Shown: positions 24,575 to 33,745, counted from the first letter of the stretch. The stretch: DNA of 64,000 nucleotides from an uncultured Lachnospiraceae bacterium (GCA_910587305.1 CAJUKV010000005.1:59413-123412), one strand, 5' to 3'. The notes: generated by a model not told the origin, from the letters alone. Program-made: numbers and translations.

Positions 24575-25981
24575 ATGAATTTTGACAAAAATCATTATGT
24601 GATAAAGGAACTTAGGCTGGGAGAGGAAACTCTTCGGTATCGGGCGTTTTTAAATCTGGTTTATGTGGATAAGCCGGTAAATCCGCCGTACCAGCAGATG
24701 CATATTTTTGCGCCTGAAATTTATTATGAAGGGGGCCGGATAAACGGATATGGGATTGACAGCGCGCCCATCTTTATGCCCAATTATGTGGGGGGATATA
24801 TGCCGGGAGATTTGGAGGAACCGGGCTATGGCAAATTTGAGCCGGATAAGCCAAACGCCATTTTTAAGGCTCTCGTCCACGGCTATGTGGTGGCGGTTCC
24901 CGCGATTAGGGGACGGGTGCAGAAGGATGAAAAGGGGCTTTATAATGGAAAGGCGCCTGCCTGTATCGTGGATTACAAAGCGGCTGTCCGGTATCTGCGC
25001 CATTTTGCAGGGGAGCTTCCGGGAGATAAGGACAAAATCATCACAAACGGAACCAGCGCGGGAGGAGCCCTTTCCTCGCTCATGGGAACCACAGGCAACC
25101 ATGCCGATTACGAGCCTTATCTTGAAGCCCTTGGGGCGGCGAAGGAGAGGGACGATATTTTTGGCGCCTCCTGCTATTGTCCGATTATCAACCTTGATCA
25201 TGCGGATATGGCCTACGAGTGGCAGTTTCAGAAAGTCAACGACTATCATAGAATGAACATGCGGATGAACGAGGGAGGACGGCCTTCCTTTACGCCGGTA
25301 GACGGACAGATGAATGATGTGCAGATAAAAGCTTCCGGGGAAGAAGCGGCGCTGTTCCCCTTCTATTTAAATAGTCTGAAACTGCGGGATGAAGCGGGAA
25401 ATCCCCTGACGCTGGATGAAAAGGGGGAGGGCAGCTTTAAGGAATATCTGAAAAAACTTGTGCTTGCCTCCGCACAAAGAGCCCTTGACAAAGGAAAGGA
25501 TTTGTCGGAAAAGACATGGCTGTCCGTGGAAAAAGGGAAAGCGGCGGATATGGATTTTGAAAATTATGTAAGGGATATTACGCGGATGAAAACAGCGCCT
25601 GCCTTTGACGACCTTACGATGGACAGCCCCGAAAACGACTTGTTTGGCAATGAGACCACAAACTGCAGGCACTTTACGAAGTACAGCAGGGATAACAGCC
25701 TTACAGGGGGAAGTATGGCGGATGAGATGACAATTAAAATGATGAATCCCATGTATTATGTTGAGGAAGAAGGAGCGGTCAAGGCAAAGCACTTTAGAAT
25801 CCGGCACGGGGAACGGGACAGGGACACATCCCTTTCCATTTCGGCCATGCTCACGCTTAAGCTGAGAAACTGCGGCTTTGATGTGGATTATCATTCTCCC
25901 TGGGATACGCCGCATGCGGGGGACTATGATTTGGAGGAATTGTTTACCTGGATTGACGATATCTGCAGGCGGGCGGTTTAA
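24575..25981 (+). CDS. Tannase (tannin acyl hydrolase), cytoplasmic type
   Basis: The 468-residue protein is an alpha/beta hydrolase close in length and motifs to the 469-residue Lactobacillus plantarum tannase. The nucleophile is Ser161 in TNGTSAGGALS. The probable acid is Asp417 in HGERDRDTS, and the base is His447 in SPWDTPHAGDY. It should cleave galloyl esters to gallate plus alcohol or sugar, and gallate then goes to the LpdC decarboxylase encoded three genes before. There is no signal peptide, so substrates must enter the cell, which gives the upstream ABC importer a possible role. ATG 24575 follows AACGGGGG; the longer frame from 24467 runs back through the repeat. Confidence 0.87.
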   Translation: MNFDKNHYVIKELRLGEETLRYRAFLNLVYVDKPVNPPYQQMHIFAPEIYYEGGRINGYGIDSAPIFMPNYVGGYMPGDLEEPGYGKFEPDKPNAIFKALVHGYVVAVPAIRGRVQKDEKGLYNGKAPACIVDYKAAVRYLRHFAGELPGDKDKIITNGTSAGGALSSLMGTTGNHADYEPYLEALGAAKERDDIFGASCYCPIINLDHADMAYEWQFQKVNDYHRMNMRMNEGGRPSFTPVDGQMNDVQIKASGEEAALFPFYLNSLKLRDEAGNPLTLDEKGEGSFKEYLKKLVLASAQRALDKGKDLSEKTWLSVEKGKAADMDFENYVRDITRMKTAPAFDDLTMDSPENDLFGNETTNCRHFTKYSRDNSLTGGSMADEMTIKMMNPMYYVEEEGAVKAKHFRIRHGERDRDTSLSISAMLTLKLRNCGFDVDYHSPWDTPHAGDYDLEELFTWIDDICRRAV

Positions 25982-26064
25982 TCAAAGGAATCCGCCTTTT
26001 CAGGCGGGTATGACGGCTCGTGCGCCGCTCTGGCGGCATACTTCCTCCGCACGGGCCTGTGCAT

Positions 26065-26103
26065 AAAAAAGACAGCGCCGGAAAATATTTTCCGGGCGCT
26101 GTC
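26065..26103 (-). terminator. Terminator of the NIF3-like gene
   Basis: On the minus strand GACAGCGCC pairs with GGCGCTGTC around an AT-rich, also self-complementary centre, followed by six T. It probably also limits read-through from the tannase operon. Confidence 0.8.
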
Positions 26104-26148
26104 CCTGAGTTAAAAATTCTGTCGTAAGCTAACGGGAAATCAAATTTT

Positions 26149-26970
26149 TTACAGATACTGAAAAGGCTCTTTGGCGTCAATAAAGCTGATGGGGAAATCC
26201 GTAAATCTTTCTTTCAGCCACTTTTCCATATATTTCATGCCAAATTCTTCGCTGCGTTCATGGCCTAACGTAAGCATTCCTTTATTAAAGCCCATCTGGT
26301 AAGCATCGTTTAAGTAAGCGCAGATGGTCCATTCGGTGATATCGCCAACCACCATTAAATCCAGCCGATCCCGCTCCATGACCTGCATCGGCATCACTTC
26401 AACGCCAAGTCCCAAACTTCCGCCCCCTACCAGAATGCCTACTCTTTTCACTTCCATGTCCGGGGAACCGATGATCTGAATGGTACCCATATGAAAAATT
26501 TTCTTAAATTCATCTGAGAGCGCCCGGAGGGTGGTCTTTGGTATCTCATAGATCCATGGCTGGGGTTCATCCTTTTGCAGATAATCCCGCCATCCTAATT
26601 CTTCAATCAGACCTTCGTAAATATAATCGATCTCCGAGCCCATATGCATATGATCATGCAGACGCCAAATGGTTACTCCGTTCTCTTCCAGATATTTTTT
26701 CTTGGCCAGATAGATACTGTCATTTTCACACCAATCGGTTTGATCCATTCCGTTAAACCATGTGGGTTCATGGGTAATAATGAAGTTTTTCCCCTGTTTC
26801 ACCGCCTCTTTTATTACGTCAAAAGTAGCCATAAAAGTGGTGGCCACTCCGGTAACCTCGCTGTCAGGGCTTCCGATTGAAATAATGTCGCATGTAGGAC
26901 TGACTTTAGGACCGCCGCACATATCAAGAAGAATTTTATCAATTACCTGTTGTACTGTCCATTTTCCCAT
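26149..26970 (-). CDS. NIF3-like dinuclear metal protein
   Basis: The 273-residue protein shows the conserved metal-ligand stretches of the NIF3/YbgI (GTP cyclohydrolase I type 2-like) family: FIITHEPTWFNG near residue 62, WRLHDHMHMGSEIDY near 101, and TLGHERSEEFGMKYMEKW near 235. These histidines and acidic residues bind a two-metal centre. The cellular function of the family is not settled. It has its own ribosome site (AGGAAGG) and its own terminator, and is transcribed opposite to the tannase operon, so it is probably unrelated to it. Confidence 0.88.
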   Translation of the reverse strand: MGKWTVQQVIDKILLDMCGGPKVSPTCDIISIGSPDSEVTGVATTFMATFDVIKEAVKQGKNFIITHEPTWFNGMDQTDWCENDSIYLAKKKYLEENGVTIWRLHDHMHMGSEIDYIYEGLIEELGWRDYLQKDEPQPWIYEIPKTTLRALSDEFKKIFHMGTIQIIGSPDMEVKRVGILVGGGSLGLGVEVMPMQVMERDRLDLMVVGDITEWTICAYLNDAYQMGFNKGMLTLGHERSEEFGMKYMEKWLKERFTDFPISFIDAKEPFQYL

Positions 26971-27271
26971 AAACGTTGTTCCTTCCTATTTATTTAGAAT
27001 ATGTAAAGATTTATTATTTTTTAAATCTTAGCATAAAAGGAAGAGCTTTTCTCTAAATTCAAAGTGTTTTTTTCCATGTTTTGCTTCTTTTTGTTAAAAT
27101 TAGTATGCTTTGCAGGACAGACCGTGCAACAATTTGTGAGAAAAAGTGATTGTAAACAGGATTGTAGTAGAGTATAATTTTAGAAGTAACTGTATAGTTG
27201 CGAGCCAGGTAATTCTGACGGTAGAATACGGAAACAATAGTGAAAAGAGATGAACAAGGAGTAAAAAAGCT
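26971..27271. other. Divergent intergenic region
   Basis: This 301-bp AT-rich gap separates the NIF3-like gene (minus) from the REC-GGDEF gene (plus). It holds the promoter at 27150-27178. I see no gene or repeat. Confidence 0.6.
27150..27178 (+). promoter_or_regulatory. Sigma-A promoter of the REC-GGDEF gene
   Basis: TTGTAA at 27150-27155 and TATAAT at 27173-27178 are 17 bp apart, leaving a leader of about 87 bases before the ATG at 27272. Confidence 0.65.
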
Positions 27272-28189
27272 ATGGAGAAAATCTTGATTGTTGACGACAG
27301 TCTTCTGCAGGCTACTCATTTAAAGGATATTCTGGGCGATGAGTATGATATTACGATTGCACAGACGCCTGAGGAAGGATTGCGTCAGGCGCATATCGGC
27401 AGTTTCTCTCTGATTTTATTAGACGTGGTTATGCCGGGAATGGATGGTTTTACTCTGCTTAAAAAATTACAGGAGGAGATTATCACCCAAAGTGTTCCGG
27501 TCATTTTGATTACCAGTCTTTCTGATGTGGAGAGTGAACAAAAAGGGCTTATTTTAGGCGCGGTTGATTATATCGTTAAGCCGTTTAATCATTTGATTGT
27601 AAAGGCCAGAGTAAACACACATATCAAATTATACAATTACCGTAAACAGATTGAATACCAGTCGCAAACGGATCAGCTGACCGGCGTTGCAAACAGAAGA
27701 CAGCATGATCAGCGTAGTATTTCTAAATGGAAGGAAGCTACAAGGCTTCAGGTTCCGTTTTCCATCTGTATGTTTGATATTGATCGTTTTAAGTTATATA
27801 ACGATACTTTTGGACACCCGGCAGGAGATAAGGTTATTACGGCTGTTGCAAGGGAAATTTCTTCCCATTTGAAACGTACCACAGATTTTTTTGCCCGTTA
27901 TGGCGGAGAAGAATTTGTAGCGTTTTTGATGGGAGATAATTCGGAAAAGGCATTTGAATACCTGAAAACGATACGGCAGGCAGTGGAGGATCTACATATC
28001 CCACATAATCCTGAGGTGGCCAAGTGGGTTACGATTAGCGTTGGCGGCGTTACCATAGTACCACAGGAGGATAAATCATATGATTTTTACCTGAAAATTG
28101 CAGATGCCATGTTGTATGATGCGAAAAAGTTTGGCCGCAACAGAGTCGTATGGGCTGATGAAAATATAAAACAGATGCGGGAAAAATAG
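27272..28189 (+). CDS. Response regulator diguanylate cyclase (REC-GGDEF)
   Basis: The 305-residue protein has a receiver domain (about 3-120) with EKILIVDDS and the phospho-acceptor in LILLDVVMPGMDG. A GGDEF domain (about 130-295) follows, with DQLTGVANRRQHD, FDIDRFKLYND and the active-site motif RYGGEEF. It should make cyclic di-GMP when phosphorylated. No kinase is adjacent; the hybrid kinase at 9495 is one possible partner but is far away. A promoter lies upstream and a terminator downstream, so it is a single-gene unit. Confidence 0.92.
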   Translation: MEKILIVDDSLLQATHLKDILGDEYDITIAQTPEEGLRQAHIGSFSLILLDVVMPGMDGFTLLKKLQEEIITQSVPVILITSLSDVESEQKGLILGAVDYIVKPFNHLIVKARVNTHIKLYNYRKQIEYQSQTDQLTGVANRRQHDQRSISKWKEATRLQVPFSICMFDIDRFKLYNDTFGHPAGDKVITAVAREISSHLKRTTDFFARYGGEEFVAFLMGDNSEKAFEYLKTIRQAVEDLHIPHNPEVAKWVTISVGGVTIVPQEDKSYDFYLKIADAMLYDAKKFGRNRVVWADENIKQMREK

Positions 28190-28203
28190 TATTTTGCTTA
28201 TTG

Positions 28204-28236
28204 GGATCATGCACAAATGCATGGTCCTTTTCTTTT
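28204..28236 (+). terminator. Rho-independent terminator of the REC-GGDEF gene
   Basis: GGATCATGC and GCATGGTCC form a 9-bp stem with one wobble pair, followed by TTTTCTTTT. Confidence 0.8.
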
Positions 28237-28393
28237 AATGTACGGACCCGTGAAGAGATAAATGCCGTTAAAGTGACGTGCGGGCCGCGAGAGCAGGGGG
28301 AAAACCTTCCTTATTGGACTGTACATAAGCGCCATAGGAAGACTGTCAGAACCCGCGGGTGCCTGGCACGTGAGCGATATGCAGGGGGTAGAG

Positions 28394-30889
28394 ATGGAAG
28401 GAATTCGTTTTGAGTCTGACTGCAATACATCAATTCCCCATTTCCACAGTGAAATGGAAATCTTATATGTGTTAACCGGACGGATAGCCATTATTGGTTC
28501 GGGGTACAATTATGTGCTGGAAGCTGAGGATTTTATTGTGCTGAATCCCTATGAACATCATGAGCTATATAGGGAGGCCGGGTGCCATACTTTATCCGGT
28601 TATATTTCTCAGGATATTTTCAGGCAATCAGGACTTGGACGGATTTCCTGCTCCAGCAAGTCTGCGCCAAAGTGTGCGGATTATCTTAATCTGATCCGGG
28701 TAAGGCTGGCGATGCTTTTTAAATATTGTGTCATTGATTCCGATTCCCAACGTCTTTACGTGCTGAGCCAGCTTTTTGGCCTGCTTGCCATATTGAAGGC
28801 GCAGTTTGAAGTTTCAGGCCCTAACTCCCTTTCGATGTATAAGGAGGCGGATCGGATGCAGGAGGTGTTGACGTATTTAAGCGTACATTTTGCTGAAAAC
28901 ATCACCATGCAGGATGTTGCGGACAGGGTATATCTTTCCAAAAGCTATCTTTCGAGAGAATTTCAAAAGCAGATGGGGCTTCCATTTTCCGATTATCTGA
29001 GGAAGCTTCGAATAAACAGAGTGGCGTATCTGTTATCTAATAGTAAGGACAGCATAACGGATATTGCATTTTCCTGTGGATTTTCCAATGTAAATACAAT
29101 GATTTTAAATTTCCGGGAGGAATATAATGAAACGCCGGGGGCTTATCGCAAGAAAAACGGCGGTAAGAAGGCGGAGGCTTCTTTTGCAATTAAGCCTTCA
29201 CAGGAAATGACGGCGATCAACGTTAGCGCCTATATGAGTCTGCTGAAATATACGGCGGCGGAGGAGGCGGTGCGGCCTTTAGATAAGAAGCAGCAGAAGC
29301 CCGCTTATATTCATGCAAGCCTTTTGGAGAATAAGGGAGAGCTTTCCTTATGCCATAATGATACCATCAATATCGGATGGGCGGATTCGCTGATGAACGG
29401 TACTTTGCAGGAGGTTATCCTGCGCACAAACAGGGAGATTGGCTTTCGGTATATCCGTTTTCACGGAATACTGGACGATTCTATGGATGTATATCATGAA
29501 TATGCGGATGGCAGTCCGTGGTTTAGCTTTACCTATCTGGACATGGTCATGGATGAAATTTTAGACCTTGGCCTTACCCCCTTTTTTGAATTTGGTTACA
29601 CCCCTTCTAAGCTGGTGGCGAGCGCGAAAAATGTGTTTGGAACATCCTGTGTCAATGTGCCTGATACCCCTGAAAATTTGGATAAATGGCAGCTTTTAGT
29701 GGAAAGTATCATGAGGCATCTGCTGGAAAGGTTTGGCTATGAGAAAGTGCGGCAGTGGCGGTTTTCGCCAATTAATGCGGTGTATATTTCTTACGGCGTA
29801 TTTTCCGCCGGGGAATATCTGGCTTATTATGAAAGGACCTGTAGAAGTGTGCGCAAGTTTTTGCCGGATGCGCTTTTTTTTGGTTTTGGTTTAGATACCG
29901 GATTTTTGTCAGCGGACGGAACACAGGTATTAGAGGAGCTTTTGGCGTATTGCATCCGGCAGGGCTGTCTGCCAAACGCCTTTGGTTTTCAATGCTTTAG
30001 CTGTGACTATTCGGGGGTTTCGAGAATGGAGGCGGAAGATAATATTTCCGTCAATGAAAGCGGTATGGCGGATGAACCGGCTCCTGTGAGCCGTGACCCT
30101 GATATTTTAAGACATGAAATAGCCCTGTGTAAAAAGGTTCTAAACAAATATGGCCTGGGGGATATCCCTTTATATATAACAGAATGGAATTCTACGATCT
30201 GGCAAAATGATTTGGGAAATGACACCTGTTTTAAGTCGGCGTTTATTATGAAAAATATGCTGGAAAACTGCGACGGCGTCTCAGGCATCGCCTATACCCA
30301 TCTGACGGATCATTCGGAGCGCCGTGTGATTCATTCCAGCCTGTACCACGGGGGCTATGGAATGGTTACCTATAACGGCATTGCGAAAGCCGGTTATTAT
30401 GCCTGTCAGCTTTTAACCATGTTAGAACAGGAAAAGAGCGTGGTTGTGGCAAAGGGGGAGGGCTATCTGATTACCCGTTCTAAGGATTATAAAAGGTTTC
30501 AGATTGTGCTTTATCATTATTGCCATTATGATATGGCAAATCGCACCAGCCATGCGGTTTCCGTGGAGGAGCAGCGTACCGTAGACCGTTATTATGGTTT
30601 TGAGCAGAAGGGCACAAGAAGCTTTCAGCTGTATTTGAAGGATATTCCGGAAGGCGCTTATTTGAAGCGGAGTTTTTCTATTTCCCGTGAGCATGGAAGC
30701 AGCTATGATCTGTGGATGAGTCTTGGCGCCCCTGAGTTCAGGGGCAGGCAGCAGATAGATTATCTGAAAAATGTCAGTACTTTTCATGTTCATTACGATC
30801 CTTTGTATGTGACGGAGGAGAAAGAGTGGGTTGCGTCTACCGTGTTAGATGAACATGAGGTGCGGCTTATCCTGATTGAAAAAAAATAA
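28394..30889 (+). CDS. AraC-family regulator fused to a GH39-like domain lacking the acid/base Glu
   Basis: The 831-residue protein starts with a cupin-like sensor (about 10-85, IPHFHSEMEILYVLTG and NPYEHHELYREAG). Two AraC helix-turn-helix motifs follow (about 165-255, MQDVADRVYLSKSYLSREFQ and ITDIAFSCGFSNVNTMILNF). The remaining 540 residues are a GH39 (beta-xylosidase-like) barrel and beta domain. The nucleophile motif is present, Glu597 in YITEWNS. The acid/base motif, normally with a WNEPN core, reads QWRFSPINAVYIS, so the Glu is replaced by Ala462. The domain probably binds rather than cuts a sugar and acts as an effector sensor. ATG 28394 follows CAGGGGG. The following esterase and GPH symporter genes are likely targets. 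Confidence 0.82.
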   Translation: MEGIRFESDCNTSIPHFHSEMEILYVLTGRIAIIGSGYNYVLEAEDFIVLNPYEHHELYREAGCHTLSGYISQDIFRQSGLGRISCSSKSAPKCADYLNLIRVRLAMLFKYCVIDSDSQRLYVLSQLFGLLAILKAQFEVSGPNSLSMYKEADRMQEVLTYLSVHFAENITMQDVADRVYLSKSYLSREFQKQMGLPFSDYLRKLRINRVAYLLSNSKDSITDIAFSCGFSNVNTMILNFREEYNETPGAYRKKNGGKKAEASFAIKPSQEMTAINVSAYMSLLKYTAAEEAVRPLDKKQQKPAYIHASLLENKGELSLCHNDTINIGWADSLMNGTLQEVILRTNREIGFRYIRFHGILDDSMDVYHEYADGSPWFSFTYLDMVMDEILDLGLTPFFEFGYTPSKLVASAKNVFGTSCVNVPDTPENLDKWQLLVESIMRHLLERFGYEKVRQWRFSPINAVYISYGVFSAGEYLAYYERTCRSVRKFLPDALFFGFGLDTGFLSADGTQVLEELLAYCIRQGCLPNAFGFQCFSCDYSGVSRMEAEDNISVNESGMADEPAPVSRDPDILRHEIALCKKVLNKYGLGDIPLYITEWNSTIWQNDLGNDTCFKSAFIMKNMLENCDGVSGIAYTHLTDHSERRVIHSSLYHGGYGMVTYNGIAKAGYYACQLLTMLEQEKSVVVAKGEGYLITRSKDYKRFQIVLYHYCHYDMANRTSHAVSVEEQRTVDRYYGFEQKGTRSFQLYLKDIPEGAYLKRSFSISREHGSSYDLWMSLGAPEFRGRQQIDYLKNVSTFHVHYDPLYVTEEKEWVASTVLDEHEVRLILIEKK

Positions 30890-30915
30890 TAATCACGATT
30901 TGAATATCTTTTTAT

Positions 30916-30955
30916 CACGATTTGTTTTGCCAAAGGGTAAAACAAATCGTGTTTT
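30916..30955 (+). terminator. Rho-independent terminator of the AraC-GH39 gene
   Basis: CACGATTTGTTTT and AAAACAAATCGTG form a perfect 13-bp stem with a 10-base loop, followed by four T. Confidence 0.85.
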
Positions 30956-31139
30956 AATTTACAAAGGAAATCATTTAATATTCTTTTTCATGTGAACTGA
31001 TAGGCGAAATTTGCCGCATTTTATATAATAAAGACGCTAAATACAAATTTTTGCGGCACTTGCGGACTATTTATGGGCGGCAGAGGGATGTTGCAAAACG
31101 CAGCAGTCCTTATAAAAAGTGCGGGAACGGAGGTTTTAT

Positions 31140-32051
31140 ATGGAAGTTAAAGAGTGGACTTATGAGGAGTTTCCTGAATTTACGGAGGAAGTGGAAGGGG
31201 CTCAGGTGATTGCAACCACAGGAGATGAGATGGGAGCGATATATATCCCTAATGTAGAGTATGCCGATATGGACGGCGTGAAGCTTCATTTGCAGATTTT
31301 GGCGCCTTTAACACGCAATCAGCCGGAAATGGTTTGCCCATGTGTTGTGTTTGTGCAAGGGTCCGCGTGGATGCCTCAGGATGTTTACGCACAGCTTCCC
31401 AGGGTGTCAAAACTTGCCGAACGGGGATATGTAGTGGCAGTGGTGGAATACCGTCATTCAGGGATTGCTCCCTTCCCGGCACAGATTATGGATACAAGAA
31501 ATGCCATCCGCTTTTTACGCGTGAATGCGGAACAATATCACATTGATCCGGAACAGATAATTGTTTCGGGAGATTCCTCCGGCGGCCATACGGCAATGTT
31601 TACAGGCATGATCCATGATGATGTGGAGAACAACCTTTTCCCCGGCGTTTCGGCAGAGGTTAAAGGAATTGTTAATTATTACGGCAGCACCAGCGTTATG
31701 GCCGAGGACTCCAATCCTACGCAGCTGCTCCACTGTCAGGCGGACAGCCCGGAGGGAATGGTTATGGGACATGTGGATTTGCGGGATAATATGGAACTTA
31801 AAAGAAAGCTTTCCGTGGAATGTAACATTACCGAAGAGAGCGTTATTCCGCCGACGATCATTCTTCACGGTACCAAGGATTTAATTGTAAACTGTGAGGG
31901 CAGCGCGGTTTTGTACCGGCAGATGAAAAAGTGTGGCAAGGACGTAGCGCTTTATCTGATAAAAGGCGCTAACCACGGCGGCCCGGAGTTCTGGACAAAC
32001 GAGGTTTTGGATATTGTGGACGGTTTTATAAAAAGATGCCTGAAGGCATGA
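31140..32051 (+). CDS. Alpha/beta hydrolase, probable carbohydrate or acyl esterase
   Basis: The 303-residue cytoplasmic protein has an alpha/beta hydrolase fold. Its nucleophile is Ser146 in VSGDSSGGHTAM, with an oxyanion-type region VVFVQGSAWMPQ, an acid in LHGTKDLIVNCEG and a base in GANHGGPEFW. It resembles acetyl- or feruloyl-esterases of the BD-FAE group that remove acyl groups from plant oligosaccharides. Between an AraC-GH39 regulator and a GPH sugar symporter, it probably de-esterifies imported oligosaccharides. ATG 31140 follows CGGAGG; the GTG at 31119 has no ribosome site. Confidence 0.82.
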   Translation: MEVKEWTYEEFPEFTEEVEGAQVIATTGDEMGAIYIPNVEYADMDGVKLHLQILAPLTRNQPEMVCPCVVFVQGSAWMPQDVYAQLPRVSKLAERGYVVAVVEYRHSGIAPFPAQIMDTRNAIRFLRVNAEQYHIDPEQIIVSGDSSGGHTAMFTGMIHDDVENNLFPGVSAEVKGIVNYYGSTSVMAEDSNPTQLLHCQADSPEGMVMGHVDLRDNMELKRKLSVECNITEESVIPPTIILHGTKDLIVNCEGSAVLYRQMKKCGKDVALYLIKGANHGGPEFWTNEVLDIVDGFIKRCLKA

Positions 32052-32242
32052 GATTGTGATTAAAATTGCTGTATTTTGGTATTCATTTGTGCGGAAAACA
32101 GTTTTAAATATCCGCACTTATAAATATATTTAATTAAGCATCAAAACAACGGACGGCACGCCCCGCGAAATGTCCGCTGTTAAGAAAAAGCTGAGAAAAC
32201 TTATGCCCGGGCCCTTATGAGGGAGGGCGGAAATGGAGGAGA

Positions 32243-32302
32243 TAGTGCGAAGAAAAGTCCTAAGGTGTCAAAAAACGCCGCTTAAGAACTTTTCTTCACA
32301 TA
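32243..32302 (+). repeat. T-type repeat, copy 2 (partial)
   Basis: GTGCGAAGAAAAGTCCTAAG, the loop TCAAAAAACGC and TTAAGAACTTTTCTTCAC match the T units elsewhere. The outer stem is GTGCGAAGAAAAG / CTTTTCTTCAC. The second hairpin of the unit is missing and a P unit follows directly. Confidence 0.7.
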
Positions 32303-32304
32303 AA

Positions 32305-32352
32305 AATTTGTGCTTGCGCCCAAATTTATGGGTTGCCGGTAAGAATGGAGGA
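32305..32352 (+). repeat. P-type leader repeat, copy 3, carrying the GPH symporter ribosome site
   Basis: AAATTTGTGCTTGCGCCCAA, a short hairpin and AATGGAGGATTAGT lead straight to the ATG at 32358. The layout matches copies at 24518, 44181 and 62047. Confidence 0.75.
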
Positions 32353-32357
32353 TTAGT

Positions 32358-33713
32358 ATGTCAAAAGATTCTAATAAAATCAGTATGCTGGAGAAAATTA
32401 TATACGGCTCCGGCGATGTGGGTTTGAACGCCATGTATACGTTGTTCAGCTCTTATGTTTTGTTTTTCTACACGGATGTCATTTTGATGAATGCGGCCCT
32501 GATTGGTACCGTCATCATGATTTCCAAGCTTTTCGACGGTGTTTCCGATTTGATTGCAGGTCAGTTGATTGACACCCACAAATCGAAAGGCGGCCACTGT
32601 ATTCCTGTTTTACTGAAATGGACGCTTCCCATGATTGCTTCCGTTGTGCTGGTGTTTACGGTGCCGGATTCGACGGTTGCCGTACGTGTGGCTTATATTT
32701 TTGTTACATATAACTTATTTAACACAGTACTTTACACCTATGTGACGATGGCCCATGGTACTCTGGCATCTTATGTTACCAACAACTCTGAGGATCGTTC
32801 CCAGATGTTGATTTTCAAAATGCTTTTTGCCGCCCTTACCCAGACAATCATGGCAAGCGTTATGCTGCCCATGGTGAACTTCTTTGGCGGACAGCAGTCC
32901 CAGGGCGCGTGGATTAAGTCTATTCTGGTATTCGGCATTATCGGCCTTATCCCGCTTGCCCTCAATATTCTTATAGTGAAAGAGCGGGTTGACAATGAAG
33001 CTCCTCCTGAAAATATTATTCAGGGTGTGAAACGCGCGGTTGTAAACAAATACTGGTGGATGGCGTTTGTCGTAAACCTGTGTGCAAACTTTATTTTAAC
33101 CTTCAACCTGTCCGTTTCCGTTTATTACTTAAATTCTGTAATGGGAAATATGGGACTTATGGGAACTTTCGTTGCATGCTCTAACATGCCCGGTGTTGTG
33201 CTGTGCGTGGTATGTCCGTTCCTGCTGAAAAAGTTTACCAAGCGTCAGATGGTTTTATTTGGTACGGTTCTAATGGTGATTGCGCAGATTGTATTCATTG
33301 TTGCGCCTAATACGGTGCCGATTTTGTTTGCTACCGCTTTGGTTCGTGGTATCGGCATGGGCTTTGCAATGGGTATGGCGGGCGCGCTTATCGGAGATTG
33401 TATTGATTACGGCGAGTGGAAAACCGGCACACGCGTTCAGTCCGTATTGTTCTCCGCAAGCTCCGTAGGCGCTAAGGTAGGACAGGGCGCTTTAACGGCC
33501 GTATTTGGCTTTATCCTTACCGCAATCGGTTATGACGGCGCGGCTGCAACCCAGGCGGCAAGCACGGTTTCCGGTATTAACGGATTCTTTAAGTTTGGTC
33601 CCCTGGTAGTGGCGCTTGTGCTGCTGGTTGATATCTGGTTTTTGGATGTGGAGACAAAGAATCCTCAGTATGTCAAAGAACTGGAAGAGCGCAAGGCAAA
33701 GGCAAGGGCTTAA
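32358..33713 (+). CDS. GPH-family sugar:cation symporter (MelB-like)
   Basis: The 451-residue protein has about twelve hydrophobic segments and the marks of the glycoside-pentoside-hexuronide group. These are IIYGSGDVGLNAMYTLFSSY at the N terminus, the cation and sugar site region KLFDGVSDLIAGQLID near 54-70, and GDCIDYGEWKTGTRVQS in the second half. It imports a glycoside with sodium or proton. With the AraC-GH39 regulator and esterase upstream it makes a small uptake-and-processing unit for a plant oligosaccharide, possibly xylose-based given the GH39 domain; that substrate is inference. Its ribosome site is part of a P repeat. Confidence 0.9.
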   Translation: MSKDSNKISMLEKIIYGSGDVGLNAMYTLFSSYVLFFYTDVILMNAALIGTVIMISKLFDGVSDLIAGQLIDTHKSKGGHCIPVLLKWTLPMIASVVLVFTVPDSTVAVRVAYIFVTYNLFNTVLYTYVTMAHGTLASYVTNNSEDRSQMLIFKMLFAALTQTIMASVMLPMVNFFGGQQSQGAWIKSILVFGIIGLIPLALNILIVKERVDNEAPPENIIQGVKRAVVNKYWWMAFVVNLCANFILTFNLSVSVYYLNSVMGNMGLMGTFVACSNMPGVVLCVVCPFLLKKFTKRQMVLFGTVLMVIAQIVFIVAPNTVPILFATALVRGIGMGFAMGMAGALIGDCIDYGEWKTGTRVQSVLFSASSVGAKVGQGALTAVFGFILTAIGYDGAAATQAASTVSGINGFFKFGPLVVALVLLVDIWFLDVETKNPQYVKELEERKAKARA

Positions 33714-33745
33714 GATTGTTTTTGTAAGAATTTGTGACTTTTATG

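Larger units (their letters stand above)
32052..32357. other. Leader region of the GPH symporter with repeat modules
   Basis: This 306-bp gap has no gene. After about 130 bp of AT-rich sequence it contains an S/P-like piece near 32188-32245 ending in AAATGGAGGAG, a partial T repeat (32243-32302) and a P repeat (32305-32352) whose end serves as the ribosome site. Confidence 0.6.

Noticed and set aside
28201..28413. 70-codon ORF after the REC-GGDEF gene
   Set aside because: It starts inside the terminator hairpin and overlaps the start of the AraC-GH39 gene in another frame.
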